From Nocardioides sp. URHA0032 (GTDB lineage: Bacteria > Actinomycetota > Actinomycetes > Propionibacteriales > Nocardioidaceae), in NCBI RefSeq assembly GCF_000620645.1, contig NZ_JIAV01000018.1:308719-372718 (forward strand): 64,000 bases of DNA, in the 5' to 3' direction. This document shows, piece by piece, positions 8,115 through 18,763 of this stretch. Position 1 is the stretch's first letter. Every line of letters begins with the position of its first letter. Position numbers and translations under genes: made by a program. The notes beneath the pieces were generated by a model. The model was not told the origin of the DNA and ran no database searches. It worked only from the letters and a program-made list of their open reading frames with translations.

Positions 8115-9106
8115 GCGTTGACGGTAGTCCGCTCCGGCTCGGGCGCAGGCTGGGAGGCGGGCACCGGCCGGGATCCGCCGAGCGCCGGCGTGTGGCGGGC
8201 CAGGTAGGCCATCAGGGAGCCGAAGGCCAGGGCGCTCGTCAGCAGCGCCCACCGGGGCAGGTCGTAGTCGGTCAGGTACAGCGGGACGGCGTGGGTCAGC
8301 ACCAGGATCAGGCCGAGGGACGCCGCCCGGGAGATCCAGGCCGGGCCGCCGTGGCGGAAGACGAACTCGCTGAGGCCGAGCAGCCCGGCGCTGAGGAGCA
8401 CGGCGACGAGGAAGCTGAGGACGGGCGTGCCCCAGTCCCCCGCCTTCATGTTGAGCGGCTTCGAGAGGCCGGTCGCGACGAGCGCGGCCCCGGCGACGAG
8501 CGCGAACGGCCAGAGCCGGGTGAGCCAGGCGCGGTGGTCCCGGACAACACGGCCCGCGCTGACGAAGAAGATCGCCATCCCACCGACACCGACGGCGTAC
8601 GGGATGGTCGCGATGTGGTCGTCGACGAACGTCAGCGGGAGCACGAGCGCGGAGATCACCAGGGTGCTGTGACCGCCGAGGAGGGTGTCCAGCACCCGGT
8701 AGAGCACGGCCGCGACGAACAGGGCGCACAGGAACCAGTACGCCAGGTACGGGTTCAGCAGGTAGGTGCCGCCGTGGACGAAGCCGGAGATGCGGTCCCC
8801 GACGTCGGCCGACCCCGTCACGTGGTCGAAGACCAGCAGTGGACCCGCGATGATCGCGGCCCAGGCGAAGTAGGGCACCAGCAGCGACCGCCACCGCCGG
8901 CCCACCTCGTCAGCAACCGTGCGGCCGGGCTTCCAGAGGTAGCCGGCGAGGAAGAAGAACACCGCGACGTGCCACGGGTAGATCACCTCGCGCACCACCG
9001 GATCCGGTACGGCGTGCCCGACGACGATCGCGACCAGGCCGAGGAGGCGCAGCGCGTCCGGCCCCACGGCACGCGGGGTCCGAGCCGGTGCGGGCGTCGT
9101 CGTCAC
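8111..9106 (-). CDS. integral membrane acyltransferase (acyltransferase 3 family)
   Basis: A 331-residue polytopic protein. After a short Pro/Ala leader it reads DALRLLGLVAIVVGHAVPDP, the typical first helix of acyltransferase-3 enzymes with the conserved His, then WHVAVFFFLAGYLWKPGR, and about ten hydrophobic helices in all. Such proteins O-acylate sugars, glycans or lipids at the membrane. The GTG at 9106 is preferred because an upstream extension would run into the divergent dehydrogenase region and carries no helix. The stop overlaps the 41-residue membrane protein. The substrate cannot be told from the sequence. Confidence 0.75.
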   Translation of the reverse strand: MTTTPAPARTPRAVGPDALRLLGLVAIVVGHAVPDPVVREVIYPWHVAVFFFLAGYLWKPGRTVADEVGRRWRSLLVPYFAWAAIIAGPLLVFDHVTGSADVGDRISGFVHGGTYLLNPYLAYWFLCALFVAAVLYRVLDTLLGGHSTLVISALVLPLTFVDDHIATIPYAVGVGGMAIFFVSAGRVVRDHRAWLTRLWPFALVAGAALVATGLSKPLNMKAGDWGTPVLSFLVAVLLSAGLLGLSEFVFRHGGPAWISRAASLGLILVLTHAVPLYLTDYDLPRWALLTSALAFGSLMAYLARHTPALGGSRPVPASQPAPEPERTTVNA

Positions 9107-9152
9107 CGGCTCCCGGTACCCAGGTCCGGCGAGGCTCAAATAGGGTGGCCGT

Positions 9153-10295
9153 ATGAGAGCCGTCACCGTCCACGAGGGAGTGCTCGAGGTCAGCGAGCTC
9201 CCGATGCCCGAGCCCGGTCGTGGCCAGGTCCGCCTCCGGGTCACCCGGGCCGGGATCTGCGGGTCGGACCTGCACGCCCGGCACAACGCGGACGCCACGG
9301 CGGACGTCGCGGCGGAGGTCGGCTACCCGGACTTCATGCGACGCCGGCACTCGGTGGTGCTCGGCCACGAGTTCACCGGCACCGTCGACGCCTACGGCCC
9401 GGGCTGCCGTGAGCGTTGGGCGGTCGGGCAGCCACTGGTGGCGCTGCCGCTGCTCAGGGACGGCGACAAGATCCAGATGACCGGGCTGTCACCGCACGCA
9501 CCGGGCGCGTACGCCGAGTACGTGCTGGTCGCCGAGGACGCCGCGATGCCGGTGCCAGACGGGCTCGACCCCGACCTGGCCGCGCTCACCGAGCCGCTCG
9601 CCGTGGCCCGGCACGCCGTCAACCGCGGCGACGTCGGCAAGAAGGACGTGGCGGTCGTCGTCGGCTGCGGGCCGATCGGGCTCGCCGTGATCCTGATGCT
9701 CAAGGCCGCCGGCGTACGACGGGTGATCGCCAGTGACTTCTCAGCCGGTCGCCGCGAGCTGGCCACCGCCTGCGGCGCGGACGTGGTCGTCGAGCCGGGT
9801 GAGCAGTGGGGTCTCCTCGCCGCGGAGAAGGGCGTCGTCACCAGCGCGACCACGCTGTTCGGCGAGGGACTGGACGCGATGCACCAGCTGCGGCGGATCC
9901 CCCGGCTGCCGTGGTGGTCGGTGATCAAGGCGGCCCAGCGCCTCGGGCTCACGCCCAGCGGGCCGGTGGTTTTCGAGTGCGTCGGCGTGCCCGGCGTCAT
10001 CGACGACATCGTCACGCACGCGCCGTTCCTGTCCCGCGTGGTCGTGGTCGGCGTGTGCATGGAGCCCGACACGTTCCGGCCGACGATGGCCGTGAACAAG
10101 GAGCTCGACCTGCGGTTCTCGTTCTGCTACGACCCGGTCGAGTTCCGCGAGACGCTGCACCTGGTCGCGGACGGGACGGTCGACCCGCGGCCGCTCGTGA
10201 CGGACGTCGTCGGCCTGGCCGGCGTGGCGGAGGCGTTCGAGACCCTGGGCACCGCCGAGCGGCACGCGAAGATCCTCATCGACCCGCAGGCGTGA
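9153..10295 (+). CDS. zinc-type medium-chain alcohol dehydrogenase
   Basis: A 380-residue MDR-family oxidoreductase. Catalytic-zinc residues lie in AGICGSDLHARH and VLGHEFTG, and the Rossmann glycine motif is VVVGCGPIGLAVIL around residues 168-181. The structural-zinc four-cysteine lobe is not evident. An expanded middle segment (residues about 225-255) is unusual relative to simple alcohol dehydrogenases. Start ATG 9153, divergent from the acyltransferase with 46 bases between. Its 3' end overlaps the RNB ribonuclease gene tail to tail by 20 bases. The likely substrate is an alcohol, polyol or similar metabolite; nothing here narrows it. Confidence 0.8.
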   Translation: MRAVTVHEGVLEVSELPMPEPGRGQVRLRVTRAGICGSDLHARHNADATADVAAEVGYPDFMRRRHSVVLGHEFTGTVDAYGPGCRERWAVGQPLVALPLLRDGDKIQMTGLSPHAPGAYAEYVLVAEDAAMPVPDGLDPDLAALTEPLAVARHAVNRGDVGKKDVAVVVGCGPIGLAVILMLKAAGVRRVIASDFSAGRRELATACGADVVVEPGEQWGLLAAEKGVVTSATTLFGEGLDAMHQLRRIPRLPWWSVIKAAQRLGLTPSGPVVFECVGVPGVIDDIVTHAPFLSRVVVVGVCMEPDTFRPTMAVNKELDLRFSFCYDPVEFRETLHLVADGTVDPRPLVTDVVGLAGVAEAFETLGTAERHAKILIDPQA

Positions 10296-11739
10296 CCAGC
10301 TCGAACTCCACCTTCCGCGTCCCGACGTCCGCCACGGCCAGGCGCACGCGGACATCGGTGCCGAGCGGCAGCGGCGCCGAGGAGACGACCCGGGCCTCCA
10401 CCGCCGGGTCCTGGAGCACGACCACGCCGCGGCGCGGGTCCTTGTCGTCGACGTCCACGACGACGCCGGCGAACTCCCGGCCCACGTCGTGCTGCAGGGT
10501 CCCCGCCTCGACGAGGTCGAGCACGGCCGCCTCGTAGGTGTGCGCGCGCTGGGCCGAGGCCTGCAGCGTCTTCGGCAGGCCGGGCAGCGCCCCCCGCACC
10601 CAGTCCGGCACCTCGGTGCCGGCGCAGAGGGCGAGGCAGACCTCGCCGGCGTACCGGTCGCCGAGGCGGCGCAGCGGGGCCGTGACGTGGGCGTACTCCG
10701 AGGCCAGCGCGGCGTGCTGCGGGTCCTCCGGGGTCTCGCCGTCGAAGGCGACGTAGCCGCTGCCGCGGAGCAGCCGGGTGCAGGCGTTGACCATCGCGGC
10801 GTGCGACGCCCGCGCGGGATCGAGGGAGCGGACGAAGTCGGCGTACACCTGCTCCGCGGGCCAGTCGATACCGAGCGCCCGGGCGGTGCGGTGCAGGCGC
10901 TGGACGTCGCGCGGGTCCGGCGGCGGGAGGGTGCGCAGCAGCCCGACCCGCGCGTAGAGCATCAGGTCGGCGGCCGCGAACCCGGTGAGCAGCGAGATCT
11001 GTGCGTTCCACCGCTCGACCGGGAGCTGCTCGCGGAACTCGAGGCGCCAGTCCGGCCCCTGGACGTCCACCTCCTGCTCGGGCAGCGGCAGCGACACCCC
11101 GCCGCGCACGGCCTCGCGGTGGATCCGGGCCTCGCCGACCTCGCGCAGCAGCATCAGCGTCTCCGACGCCGTGCCGTCGTCGAGCGCCCGCTGCGCCTCG
11201 ACGTACGTCAGCTGCCGGCGCGAGCGCACCAGCGCCCGCTCGACGTGGACGTCGGTGCGGCCGCCGTCCGCGCGGAGCCGGATCGTCCAGAGCAGGGCCG
11301 GCCGGACCTGGTCGGGTAGCAGGGAGGCGGCGTCCTCGCTGAGCACCGTGGGATGCAGCGGCACCTTGGCGTCGGCGCCGTACAGCGTCTCGCCGCGGCG
11401 GTTGGCCTCCACGTCGACCGGGTCGCCCGGCGCGACGAACGCGGCGACGTCCGCGATCGCGTAGTGGACGACGAACCCCTCGCCGTCCCGCTCGAGGTGC
11501 ATCGCCTGGTCGAGGTCGCGAGCCCCGTCGGGGTCGATCGTCAGCAGCTCGAGGTCGGTTCGGTCGAGCTCCGGCAGCCGAGGGGCCCGGGCCGCGGCGG
11601 CAGCGGCCGCCTCCACGTCGGGCGGGAAGGACGGCGACACGTCGAGTTCGGCCTGGATCCTGGCGACGCCGGCGCGGAGCGCCTCGGCAGCGACCTCGTC
11701 GCGGACGGAGCGGATCCGGACCACGCGGTTGCTCGGCAT
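10276..11739 (-). CDS. RNB-domain ribonuclease (RNase II/R family)
   Basis: A 487-residue protein starting at ATG 11739. The RNB catalytic core shows the acidic cluster DLELLTIDPDGARDLDQAMH, followed by VVHYAIADVAAFV, ETLYGADAKVPLHPTVLSED and the late YAHVTAPLRRLGDRYAGEVC. These are hallmark RNase II/R motifs with the metal-binding Asp residues. N-terminal cold-shock domains are absent; the final 90 residues could form an S1-like barrel. It degrades RNA 3' to 5'. The actinobacterial short RNB family is common. It is convergent with the dehydrogenase and divergent from yaaA. Confidence 0.88.
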   Translation of the reverse strand: MPSNRVVRIRSVRDEVAAEALRAGVARIQAELDVSPSFPPDVEAAAAAAARAPRLPELDRTDLELLTIDPDGARDLDQAMHLERDGEGFVVHYAIADVAAFVAPGDPVDVEANRRGETLYGADAKVPLHPTVLSEDAASLLPDQVRPALLWTIRLRADGGRTDVHVERALVRSRRQLTYVEAQRALDDGTASETLMLLREVGEARIHREAVRGGVSLPLPEQEVDVQGPDWRLEFREQLPVERWNAQISLLTGFAAADLMLYARVGLLRTLPPPDPRDVQRLHRTARALGIDWPAEQVYADFVRSLDPARASHAAMVNACTRLLRGSGYVAFDGETPEDPQHAALASEYAHVTAPLRRLGDRYAGEVCLALCAGTEVPDWVRGALPGLPKTLQASAQRAHTYEAAVLDLVEAGTLQHDVGREFAGVVVDVDDKDPRRGVVVLQDPAVEARVVSSAPLPLGTDVRVRLAVADVGTRKVEFELVTPAGR

Positions 11740-11820
11740 ACCGGCACAGTAACCGGAACGGACACCCGAACATGCCTGCTCGCCGACGAGCGGTCGGGAC
11801 GCCTCTGGGAGACTCCTCCG

Positions 11821-12576
11821 GTGCTCATCCTGCTGCCGCCCAGCGAGGGCAAGGCCGCGGCCCGACGCGGCAAGCCGCTCGTCCTCGCCGACCTCGACTT
11901 CCCGGCCCTCAACCCGGCGCGCGAGCGGGTCCTCGACGCGCTGGTCGACCTGTGCGAGGGCGACCCGGAGGTCGCGGCGAAGACCCTCGGGATCGGTACG
12001 ACGCAGCTCGACCTGGTCGCGCTGAACCGCACGCTGCGCACCGCACCGACCCAGCGGGCGGACCGCGTCTACACGGGGGTCCTGTACGACGCCCTCGGCG
12101 TCCCGACCCTCTCCCCCGCAGCGAAGCGGCGCGCCACGGCGCGGCTCGCGGTCACCTCCAGCCTGTTCGGGCTGGTGCGGCCGAGCGACCGGATCCCGGC
12201 GTACCGCCTCTCCGGCGACGCCTCCCTCCCGGGCCTCGGCGGCGTGGCCGCGACCTGGCGGGAGCACCTGGGCCCGGTCGTCACCGACGCCGTCGGCGGC
12301 GGGCTGCTGGTGGACCTGCGCAGCGGGACCTACGTGGGCTTCTGGCGGCCGGCGGGGGTGCGCAGCACCTCGGTGCGGGTCCTCCACGAGCACCAGGGGA
12401 CGCGCAAGGTGGTCAGCCACTTCAACAAGGCGACCAAGGGCCGCATCGTCCGGGCGCTGCTCGAGGCCGGCGCCGACCCGCGCACGCCGGCGAAGCTGGC
12501 CGAGACGCTGCGCGACCTCGGCTGGGTCGTCGAGGAGGACCGGGGCTGCCTCGACGTGGTGGTCAGCGAGCTGTAG
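11821..12576 (+). CDS. yaaA: peroxide stress protein YaaA
   Basis: A 251-residue protein with the YaaA/DUF328 signature: LILLPPSEGKAAA at the N-terminus, a central VYTGVLYDALG, and the C-terminal VVSHFNKATKGRIVRALLEA. E. coli YaaA limits free iron and oxidative damage and binds DNA; the same role is assumed. The GTG start at 11821 puts the conserved LPPSEGK at its normal position. The stop touches the end of the convergent RNase H/phosphatase gene with no intergenic space, so the two transcripts must read into each other or end within the genes. Confidence 0.88.
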   Translation: MLILLPPSEGKAAARRGKPLVLADLDFPALNPARERVLDALVDLCEGDPEVAAKTLGIGTTQLDLVALNRTLRTAPTQRADRVYTGVLYDALGVPTLSPAAKRRATARLAVTSSLFGLVRPSDRIPAYRLSGDASLPGLGGVAATWREHLGPVVTDAVGGGLLVDLRSGTYVGFWRPAGVRSTSVRVLHEHQGTRKVVSHFNKATKGRIVRALLEAGADPRTPAKLAETLRDLGWVVEEDRGCLDVVVSEL

Positions 12577-13707
12577 TCACCAGCGCGTCGCGCCGGCCGA
12601 GAACACGTCGTTCCCCGGCGGCAGCGCGTTGTACATCCGCATCGACGGGCGGTCGTCGTACCACGACACCACGGTGATCGACGCCGGCGAGAGCTCCATC
12701 CGGAACACCGACTCCAGCGGTGCGTCGAGCGCGTGCGCGACGATCGTCTTGATCGGGGTCACGTGGCTGACCACGACGACCGTCCGGCCCGCGTGCTCGG
12801 CCAGCACCCGCTCGAGGCCGGCGAGCACCCGCTTCTGCACCACGCGGAACGACTCGCCGCCGCCCGGCGCCACGTCCAGCGAGCCGAGCCAGGCCTCCAG
12901 GTCCTCGGGGTGCCGCTCGCCCACCTCTGCGAACGTCATCCCGTCCCAGGTCCCGAACTCCATCTCCGCGAAGCCCGGCTCCACCTCCACCTCGTGCCCC
13001 AGTACGGCGCCGAGGATCTCGGCGGACTCCAGCGTCCGGCGGACCGGCGAGGAGACCACCGCCCCGATCTTCTCGGCGATCGGCCGCAGCCACTCCCCGA
13101 CGGCCCGGACCTGGTCGCGGCCGTCGTCGCTCAGCCCCGGGTTGGCGCTGGCCAAGCCGCCGGAGAACCGCTTCTCGACGGTGTGCGCCGTGACGCCGTG
13201 CCGCACCAGCACCACCGTGGTGGACGTACCGGCGGGCGCCCAGCCGCGGGGCTCCGGCGTCGGCGCGGGTGCGGGTGCGGGTGCACCTGCGACGGTGACG
13301 CCACTGCGCTTGCCGTCGAGCGCCTCGTTGGCGAGCCGATCGGCGTGCTTGTTCTGCTCGCGCGGCACCCAGGTGTACGTCGTGCCGAACGGCGCGAGGC
13401 TGGTCGCCACGGTCGCCAGCGGCCGCATGTCGGGGTGCTTGATCTTCCAGCGCCCGGACATCTGCTCGACGACGAGCTTGGAGTCCATCCGGACCTCGAT
13501 GTCGGCGTCCGGCGTGAGCTCCCGCGCCAGCCGCAGGCCGGCGATCAGCCCGGAGTACTCCGCGACGTTGTTGCTCGCGACGCCGATCGTGGTGCCCTCC
13601 TCGGCGATCACCGCGCCGGTGTCGGCGTCCTTGAGCACCGCGCCGTACGCCGCCGGGCCGGGGTTGCCGCGCGACCCGCCGTCGGCCTCGATGATGACCC
13701 GGGTCAT
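12577..13707 (-). CDS. bifunctional RNase HI / acid (histidine) phosphatase
   Basis: A 376-residue fusion. Residues 1-135 are an RNase HI domain (VIIEADGGSRGNPGPAAYGA, NNVAEYSGLIAGL, EVRMDSKLVVEQM), which cleaves RNA in RNA-DNA hybrids. After a Pro/Ala linker a histidine phosphatase domain starts with VVLVRHGVTAHT and includes PVRRTLESAEIL and VVSHVTPIKTI. This matches M. tuberculosis Rv2228c, reported to have RNase H activity and a CobC-like phosphatase domain. It starts 13 bases after the zinc-ribbon gene and forms the last gene of a Nif3 / zinc-ribbon / RNase H operon conserved in actinobacteria. Confidence 0.92.
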   Translation of the reverse strand: MTRVIIEADGGSRGNPGPAAYGAVLKDADTGAVIAEEGTTIGVASNNVAEYSGLIAGLRLARELTPDADIEVRMDSKLVVEQMSGRWKIKHPDMRPLATVATSLAPFGTTYTWVPREQNKHADRLANEALDGKRSGVTVAGAPAPAPAPTPEPRGWAPAGTSTTVVLVRHGVTAHTVEKRFSGGLASANPGLSDDGRDQVRAVGEWLRPIAEKIGAVVSSPVRRTLESAEILGAVLGHEVEVEPGFAEMEFGTWDGMTFAEVGERHPEDLEAWLGSLDVAPGGGESFRVVQKRVLAGLERVLAEHAGRTVVVVSHVTPIKTIVAHALDAPLESVFRMELSPASITVVSWYDDRPSMRMYNALPPGNDVFSAGATRW

Positions 13708-13720
13708 CGGCGAGCGGGCG

Positions 13721-14464
13721 TCACAGCCCGGACTCGGCGGTGCGCACCAGGATCCGCTGGCACTCCTCGCAGCGGACCACCTCGTCCTCCGCCAGCCCGC
13801 GGATCCGGCCGAGCTCGGACGCGTCGATGCTGAGCCGGCAGCCGGTGCACTGGCGGGCGCGCAGCTCCGCGGCACCCACGCCGCCCTTCTGCTCGCGCAG
13901 CCGGTCGTAGAGAGCGAGCAGGTCGGCGGGCAGTCCGTCGACGGCCGGGCCGCGCTCGGCGCTCACCCTGGCCAGCTCCTCGTCGAGGCCCGCCAGCTTC
14001 TCGTCGCGGGTCGCCGAGAGGGCGGCGATCTGCTCGTCCGCCTCGGCGACCATCGCCTCGAGCTTGGTGAGCTCGGCCTGTGCCTCCTCGAGCTTCTCCA
14101 TCAGGTCCAGCTCGTCGTCCTCGAGGCTGGAGATCCGCCGCTCGAGCGACTCGAGCTCGTGCTGCATCCGCTCCAGGTCCTTGGGGTTGGACACCAGGCC
14201 CTGGTCCATCCGGTCCCGGTCACGGGTGCGCCGGGCGCGGACGGCCTCGACGTCGACGTCCACCTTCTGCTGCTCGACGGCAAGGTCGTCGACCACGATC
14301 CGTGCGTCGCGGGCCAGGTTCTCCACGTCGGTGCGCTTGCCCTGCAGCGTGGCGATCTCGTTGATCTCCGGCAGCGTGGCCCGCTGGTGCCGCAGCTGGT
14401 CGGCGCGGGCGTCGAGCTCCTGCACGTCGAGGAGCTTCAATTGGGCGGCGGGATCGGCTTTCAG
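13721..14464 (-). CDS. coiled-coil C4 zinc-ribbon protein (Rv2229c-like)
   Basis: A long coiled coil (about residues 10-175, rich in Glu/Leu/Arg heptads) followed by a zinc ribbon with CTGCRLS and CEECQRIL. It corresponds to the Rv2229c family, proposed to bind nucleic acid. The best start looks like a CTG at 14464: GAGGAG lies 7 bases upstream, and the leader KADPAAQLKLLDVQELD is what the family shows. The next candidates, TTG 14440 or later, lack a ribosome-binding site. The gene lies between Nif3 and RNase H/phosphatase genes, the standard actinobacterial order. Confidence 0.85.
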   Translation of the reverse strand: MKADPAAQLKLLDVQELDARADQLRHQRATLPEINEIATLQGKRTDVENLARDARIVVDDLAVEQQKVDVDVEAVRARRTRDRDRMDQGLVSNPKDLERMQHELESLERRISSLEDDELDLMEKLEEAQAELTKLEAMVAEADEQIAALSATRDEKLAGLDEELARVSAERGPAVDGLPADLLALYDRLREQKGGVGAAELRARQCTGCRLSIDASELGRIRGLAEDEVVRCEECQRILVRTAESGL

Positions 14465-14497
14465 CGGGTTCTCCTCGGGGTGGGTTCGTGCGGTCGT

Positions 14498-15616
14498 TCA
14501 GAGTCGGAACGTCCAGGGATCGGTGCGGAGCGTGCTCACGCGCGTCTCCACCGTATCGCCCAGCGCCGAACGCAGCCGCGCCTCCACCACCGGCAGCCAG
14601 GTCCACTCCGCCGCCCAGTGGGCGACGTCGACGAGCGCCGGCCCGTCCCGCTCGACGAACTCGCTCGCCGGGTGGTGGCGCAGGTCGCTGGTCAGGTACA
14701 CGTCCGCGTCGGTCCCCGCCATCGTGTCGAGGAGGAAGTCGCCCGCTCCCCCGCAGACCGCGACCCGCCGCACCGGCCGGTCCCGACTGCCCGCCACCCG
14801 CACGCCGTGCGCCGTCTCGGGCAGCGCCCCCGCGACGCGTGCGGCGAACTCGCGCAGCGTGGTCGGAGCCAGGTTGCCGACCCGGCCGGTGCCGGTCTCG
14901 GCGAGCCCGGCGCCGGCGAGCTCGACCACGTCGTACGCCGGCTCCTCGTACGGGTGGGCGGCGAGCATCGCCGCGACGACGTGCGCGCGCAGCGTCCGCG
15001 GCAGCACCACCTCGACGCGCTCCTCGGCGACGGTCTCGATCTCGCCCACTGCGCCGATCGCGGGGCTGGCGCCGTCCAACGGGCGGAACCGGCCCTGCCC
15101 GGGGGTCGAGAACGACGCATGGTCGTAGTCGCCGATCCGTCCCGCGCCGGCCGAGGCGAGCACGTCGCGAAGCCGGTCCGCGGACGCCACCGGGACGTAC
15201 ACGGTGAGCTTGTCGCGCGGGCCCTCGGGCGCCGGCAGGATCGGCTCGAGGTCGCTCAGGCCGAGCGCCAGCGCGAGGGACTCGGACACCCCCGAGGCCG
15301 CCTGGTCGGCGTTCGTGTGCGCGGTGAGCAGTGCGCAGTCGGCACCGGCGAGCGTGGCGAGCGTGCGGCCCTTCGGGGTGGTCGCGGCGAAGCCGTGCAC
15401 CGGCTTGAGGAACAGCGGGTGGTGGACGACCAGCAGGTCCGCGCCCCAGTCGGCGGCCTCGCGGGCGACGGGCAGGACCGGGTCGACGGCGAACAGCACC
15501 TTGTCGACGCGCGCGCCCGGGTGCCCGTGGACCAGGCCGACGGCGTCCCAGGAGTCCGCGGTCGCGGGCGGGTACCACCCGTGCAGCAGGTCGACGACGT
15601 CCTTGAGCGCGGGCAT
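14498..15616 (-). CDS. Nif3-like dinuclear metal-centre protein
   Basis: A 372-residue member of the Nif3/YbgI family. Metal ligands appear in LLVVHHPLFL (residues 62-71), LLTAHTNAD and the late ALVDVAHWAAEW. A PII-like insert with PYEEPAYDVVEL sits in the centre, as in long Nif3 proteins. It forms toroidal hexamers in relatives and may act as a GTP cyclohydrolase-like or nucleic-acid-associated enzyme; the reaction is unsettled. It is the first gene of the operon with the zinc-ribbon and RNase H/phosphatase genes, matching Rv2230c-Rv2228c. Confidence 0.88.
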   Translation of the reverse strand: MPALKDVVDLLHGWYPPATADSWDAVGLVHGHPGARVDKVLFAVDPVLPVAREAADWGADLLVVHHPLFLKPVHGFAATTPKGRTLATLAGADCALLTAHTNADQAASGVSESLALALGLSDLEPILPAPEGPRDKLTVYVPVASADRLRDVLASAGAGRIGDYDHASFSTPGQGRFRPLDGASPAIGAVGEIETVAEERVEVVLPRTLRAHVVAAMLAAHPYEEPAYDVVELAGAGLAETGTGRVGNLAPTTLREFAARVAGALPETAHGVRVAGSRDRPVRRVAVCGGAGDFLLDTMAGTDADVYLTSDLRHHPASEFVERDGPALVDVAHWAAEWTWLPVVEARLRSALGDTVETRVSTLRTDPWTFRL

Positions 15617-15646
15617 GGGCGTCAGGCTACGGCCAGTCGACGCTGG

Positions 15647-17191
<1,545 letters not shown>

Positions 17192-17243
17192 GGGGCCACT
17201 GTAGGCCCGTTTTCGGCAGTCCGTTTCGGGAAACCGGGCCCGC

Positions 17244-18311
17244 ATGGACACCTCGACGCTGAGTGAGCTCTTCCAGTCCAGCGGCCCGTTCGCCACGGCG
17301 TTCGTCGACGTCGGACACGAGAACGAGAACGGCGAGCACGAGCACGAACTGCGGGTGCGCGCGGCCTGTGAGCAGCTCCGCGACCAGGGTGCGGACGACA
17401 AGGTCGTCGCCCTCGTCGCCGAGCGGCTCGGCGAGCTCCCTGCCCAGCCGTCTCCGGTGGCGAGGGTGGTCGTCGCCAACGCGGACGGCGTCGGGTACGA
17501 CGAGCTCGCGAGCACCCGGGTCGACGTACCGACCGCGACGTGGGCGCCGCTGCCGGACCTCGCCCGGTGGATCGAGCACCGGGACAGCGCCGTGACGTTC
17601 GTGCTCGCGCTCGTCGACCACGAGGGCGGCGACGTGGCGCTCTACAGCTCCGACGTACCGGCCGCCGAGGAGGAGGCATCGGTCGGTGGTGAGGAGAGGT
17701 TCGTGCACCAGGTGCCGGTGGGCGGGTGGTCGGCGCTGCGGTACCAACGCAACACCGAGAACGTCTGGGCCCGCAACGCCGAGGCCGTCGTCGACGAGGT
17801 CGTCGGACACGTGCGCCGCGGGCACCGGCTGGTCCTGCTGGCCGGGGACCCGCAGTCACGCGGGCTGGTCCGCGACAAGCTGGCCGGCACGGAGGCGGAG
17901 CTGGTCGAGCTCGAGACCGGCTCGCGCGCCGACGACGGCGGTGACGACGCGCAGGCCCAGGCCGTCCGCGAGGCGCTGCTGGAGCAGGTCGTGACCCGGC
18001 GGCTCGGGCGCGTGCACGAGCTCCGCGAGCGGCTGGGCCGCGGCGAAGGGGCCGTCGCCGGCATCGACGACGTCACGGAGGCGTTCGTCCGTGGACAGGT
18101 CGACACCCTGCTCATCGATCCCGCGGCCGCGGCCGAGCAGGAGATCGACCCCCGGACGTACCGTGGCCTGTCGATCGGCACGCAGGAGACGGTTCGCGCC
18201 GACCTCGCGTTGGTCGCCGCCGCCGTCCTCACCTCCGCGAGCGTGACCGTCGCGGGCCGGACGGCCCTCGGCAACCAGCCGGTCGCCGCCCTGCTCCGCT
18301 GGGACCAGTGA
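17244..18311 (+). CDS. Rv2629-like protein (bacterial eRF1-related family)
   Basis: A 355-residue cytoplasmic protein that resembles M. tuberculosis Rv2629 and the bacterial/archaeal eRF1-like (baeRF) group. The N-terminal half contains TAFVDVGHENENG and ends with RNTENVWARNAEAVVDEV. The middle holds LVLLAGDPQSRGLV. The C-terminal VTEAFVRGQVDTLLIDP resembles eRF1 domain 3. Such proteins are thought to act at stalled ribosomes or as peptidyl-tRNA hydrolases; this is family-level inference. It starts at ATG 17244, divergent from the acyl-CoA ligase, and ends 3 bases from the convergent small Pro-rich gene. Confidence 0.8.
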   Translation: MDTSTLSELFQSSGPFATAFVDVGHENENGEHEHELRVRAACEQLRDQGADDKVVALVAERLGELPAQPSPVARVVVANADGVGYDELASTRVDVPTATWAPLPDLARWIEHRDSAVTFVLALVDHEGGDVALYSSDVPAAEEEASVGGEERFVHQVPVGGWSALRYQRNTENVWARNAEAVVDEVVGHVRRGHRLVLLAGDPQSRGLVRDKLAGTEAELVELETGSRADDGGDDAQAQAVREALLEQVVTRRLGRVHELRERLGRGEGAVAGIDDVTEAFVRGQVDTLLIDPAAAAEQEIDPRTYRGLSIGTQETVRADLALVAAAVLTSASVTVAGRTALGNQPVAALLRWDQ

Positions 18312-18314
18312 CCC

Positions 18315-18671
18315 TCAGCCGCGCGGCTGAGCAGGGTTGGTCGGGTCACCGTGCGAGGGCGGGTTGACCGGGTCACCCTCGGTCTGCGGCGACACCGGGG
18401 ACCCGGTCGGCGGGGCGTGCTGCACCTCCGGCGTCTCCGCGAGCGGGTCGGCGCCGGTCGGCTCGGCGTCTCCGGAACGGAGCCCCTCGAGCCGGCGCTC
18501 GAGCACGTTGACGGCCGGCAGCCGGTCGCCGTGCTCGCGCTCGTAGGCGAGCAGCGCGGCCACGCCCTCGGCGTCGAGGGCACGGATCCGGCCCTCGAGC
18601 GAGCCGATCGGGAGATGGTCGTAGTCGGGCAGGGGCAGCTGGTCGTGGTGTGGTGCGCTCTGGTCGGTCAC
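18315..18671 (-). CDS. small conserved actinobacterial protein (DUF8129-like)
   Basis: A 118-residue protein. Its core, DYDHLPIGSLEGRIRALDAE then VAALLAYEREHGDRLPAV and LERRLEGLRSG, is a short helical module I know from many Nocardioidaceae proteins (DUF8129-like). The C-terminal 50 residues are Pro/Glu/Ala-rich and disordered. I prefer GTG 18671; an ATG at 18704 in the same frame would overlap the operator-like sequence. Function unknown. It is convergent with the Rv2629-like gene and divergent from the two-component cluster. Confidence 0.65.
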   Translation of the reverse strand: MTDQSAPHHDQLPLPDYDHLPIGSLEGRIRALDAEGVAALLAYEREHGDRLPAVNVLERRLEGLRSGDAEPTGADPLAETPEVQHAPPTGSPVSPQTEGDPVNPPSHGDPTNPAQPRG

Positions 18672-18703
18672 GCCGCGGCCGGTACCCCACCGGACGACGA
18701 GCA

Positions 18704-18728
18704 TGAGAGTGCTCTCATCCGGCTCTCA
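18704..18728 (+). promoter_or_regulatory. putative response-regulator operator (CTCTCA repeats)
   Basis: The palindrome TGAGAGTGCTCTCA (18704-18717) is followed by a second CTCTCA (18723-18728), so two CTCTCA half-sites start 11 bases apart. That spacing is typical for OmpR-type regulators. The site ends 35 bases before the His/Asp-rich protein gene. The identical 14-mer occurs again upstream of the other His/Asp-rich gene (21841-21854). Confidence 0.65.
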
Positions 18729-18763
18729 CGATCGCCCCACCATCGGCGAGGATGGTCGGTGTC

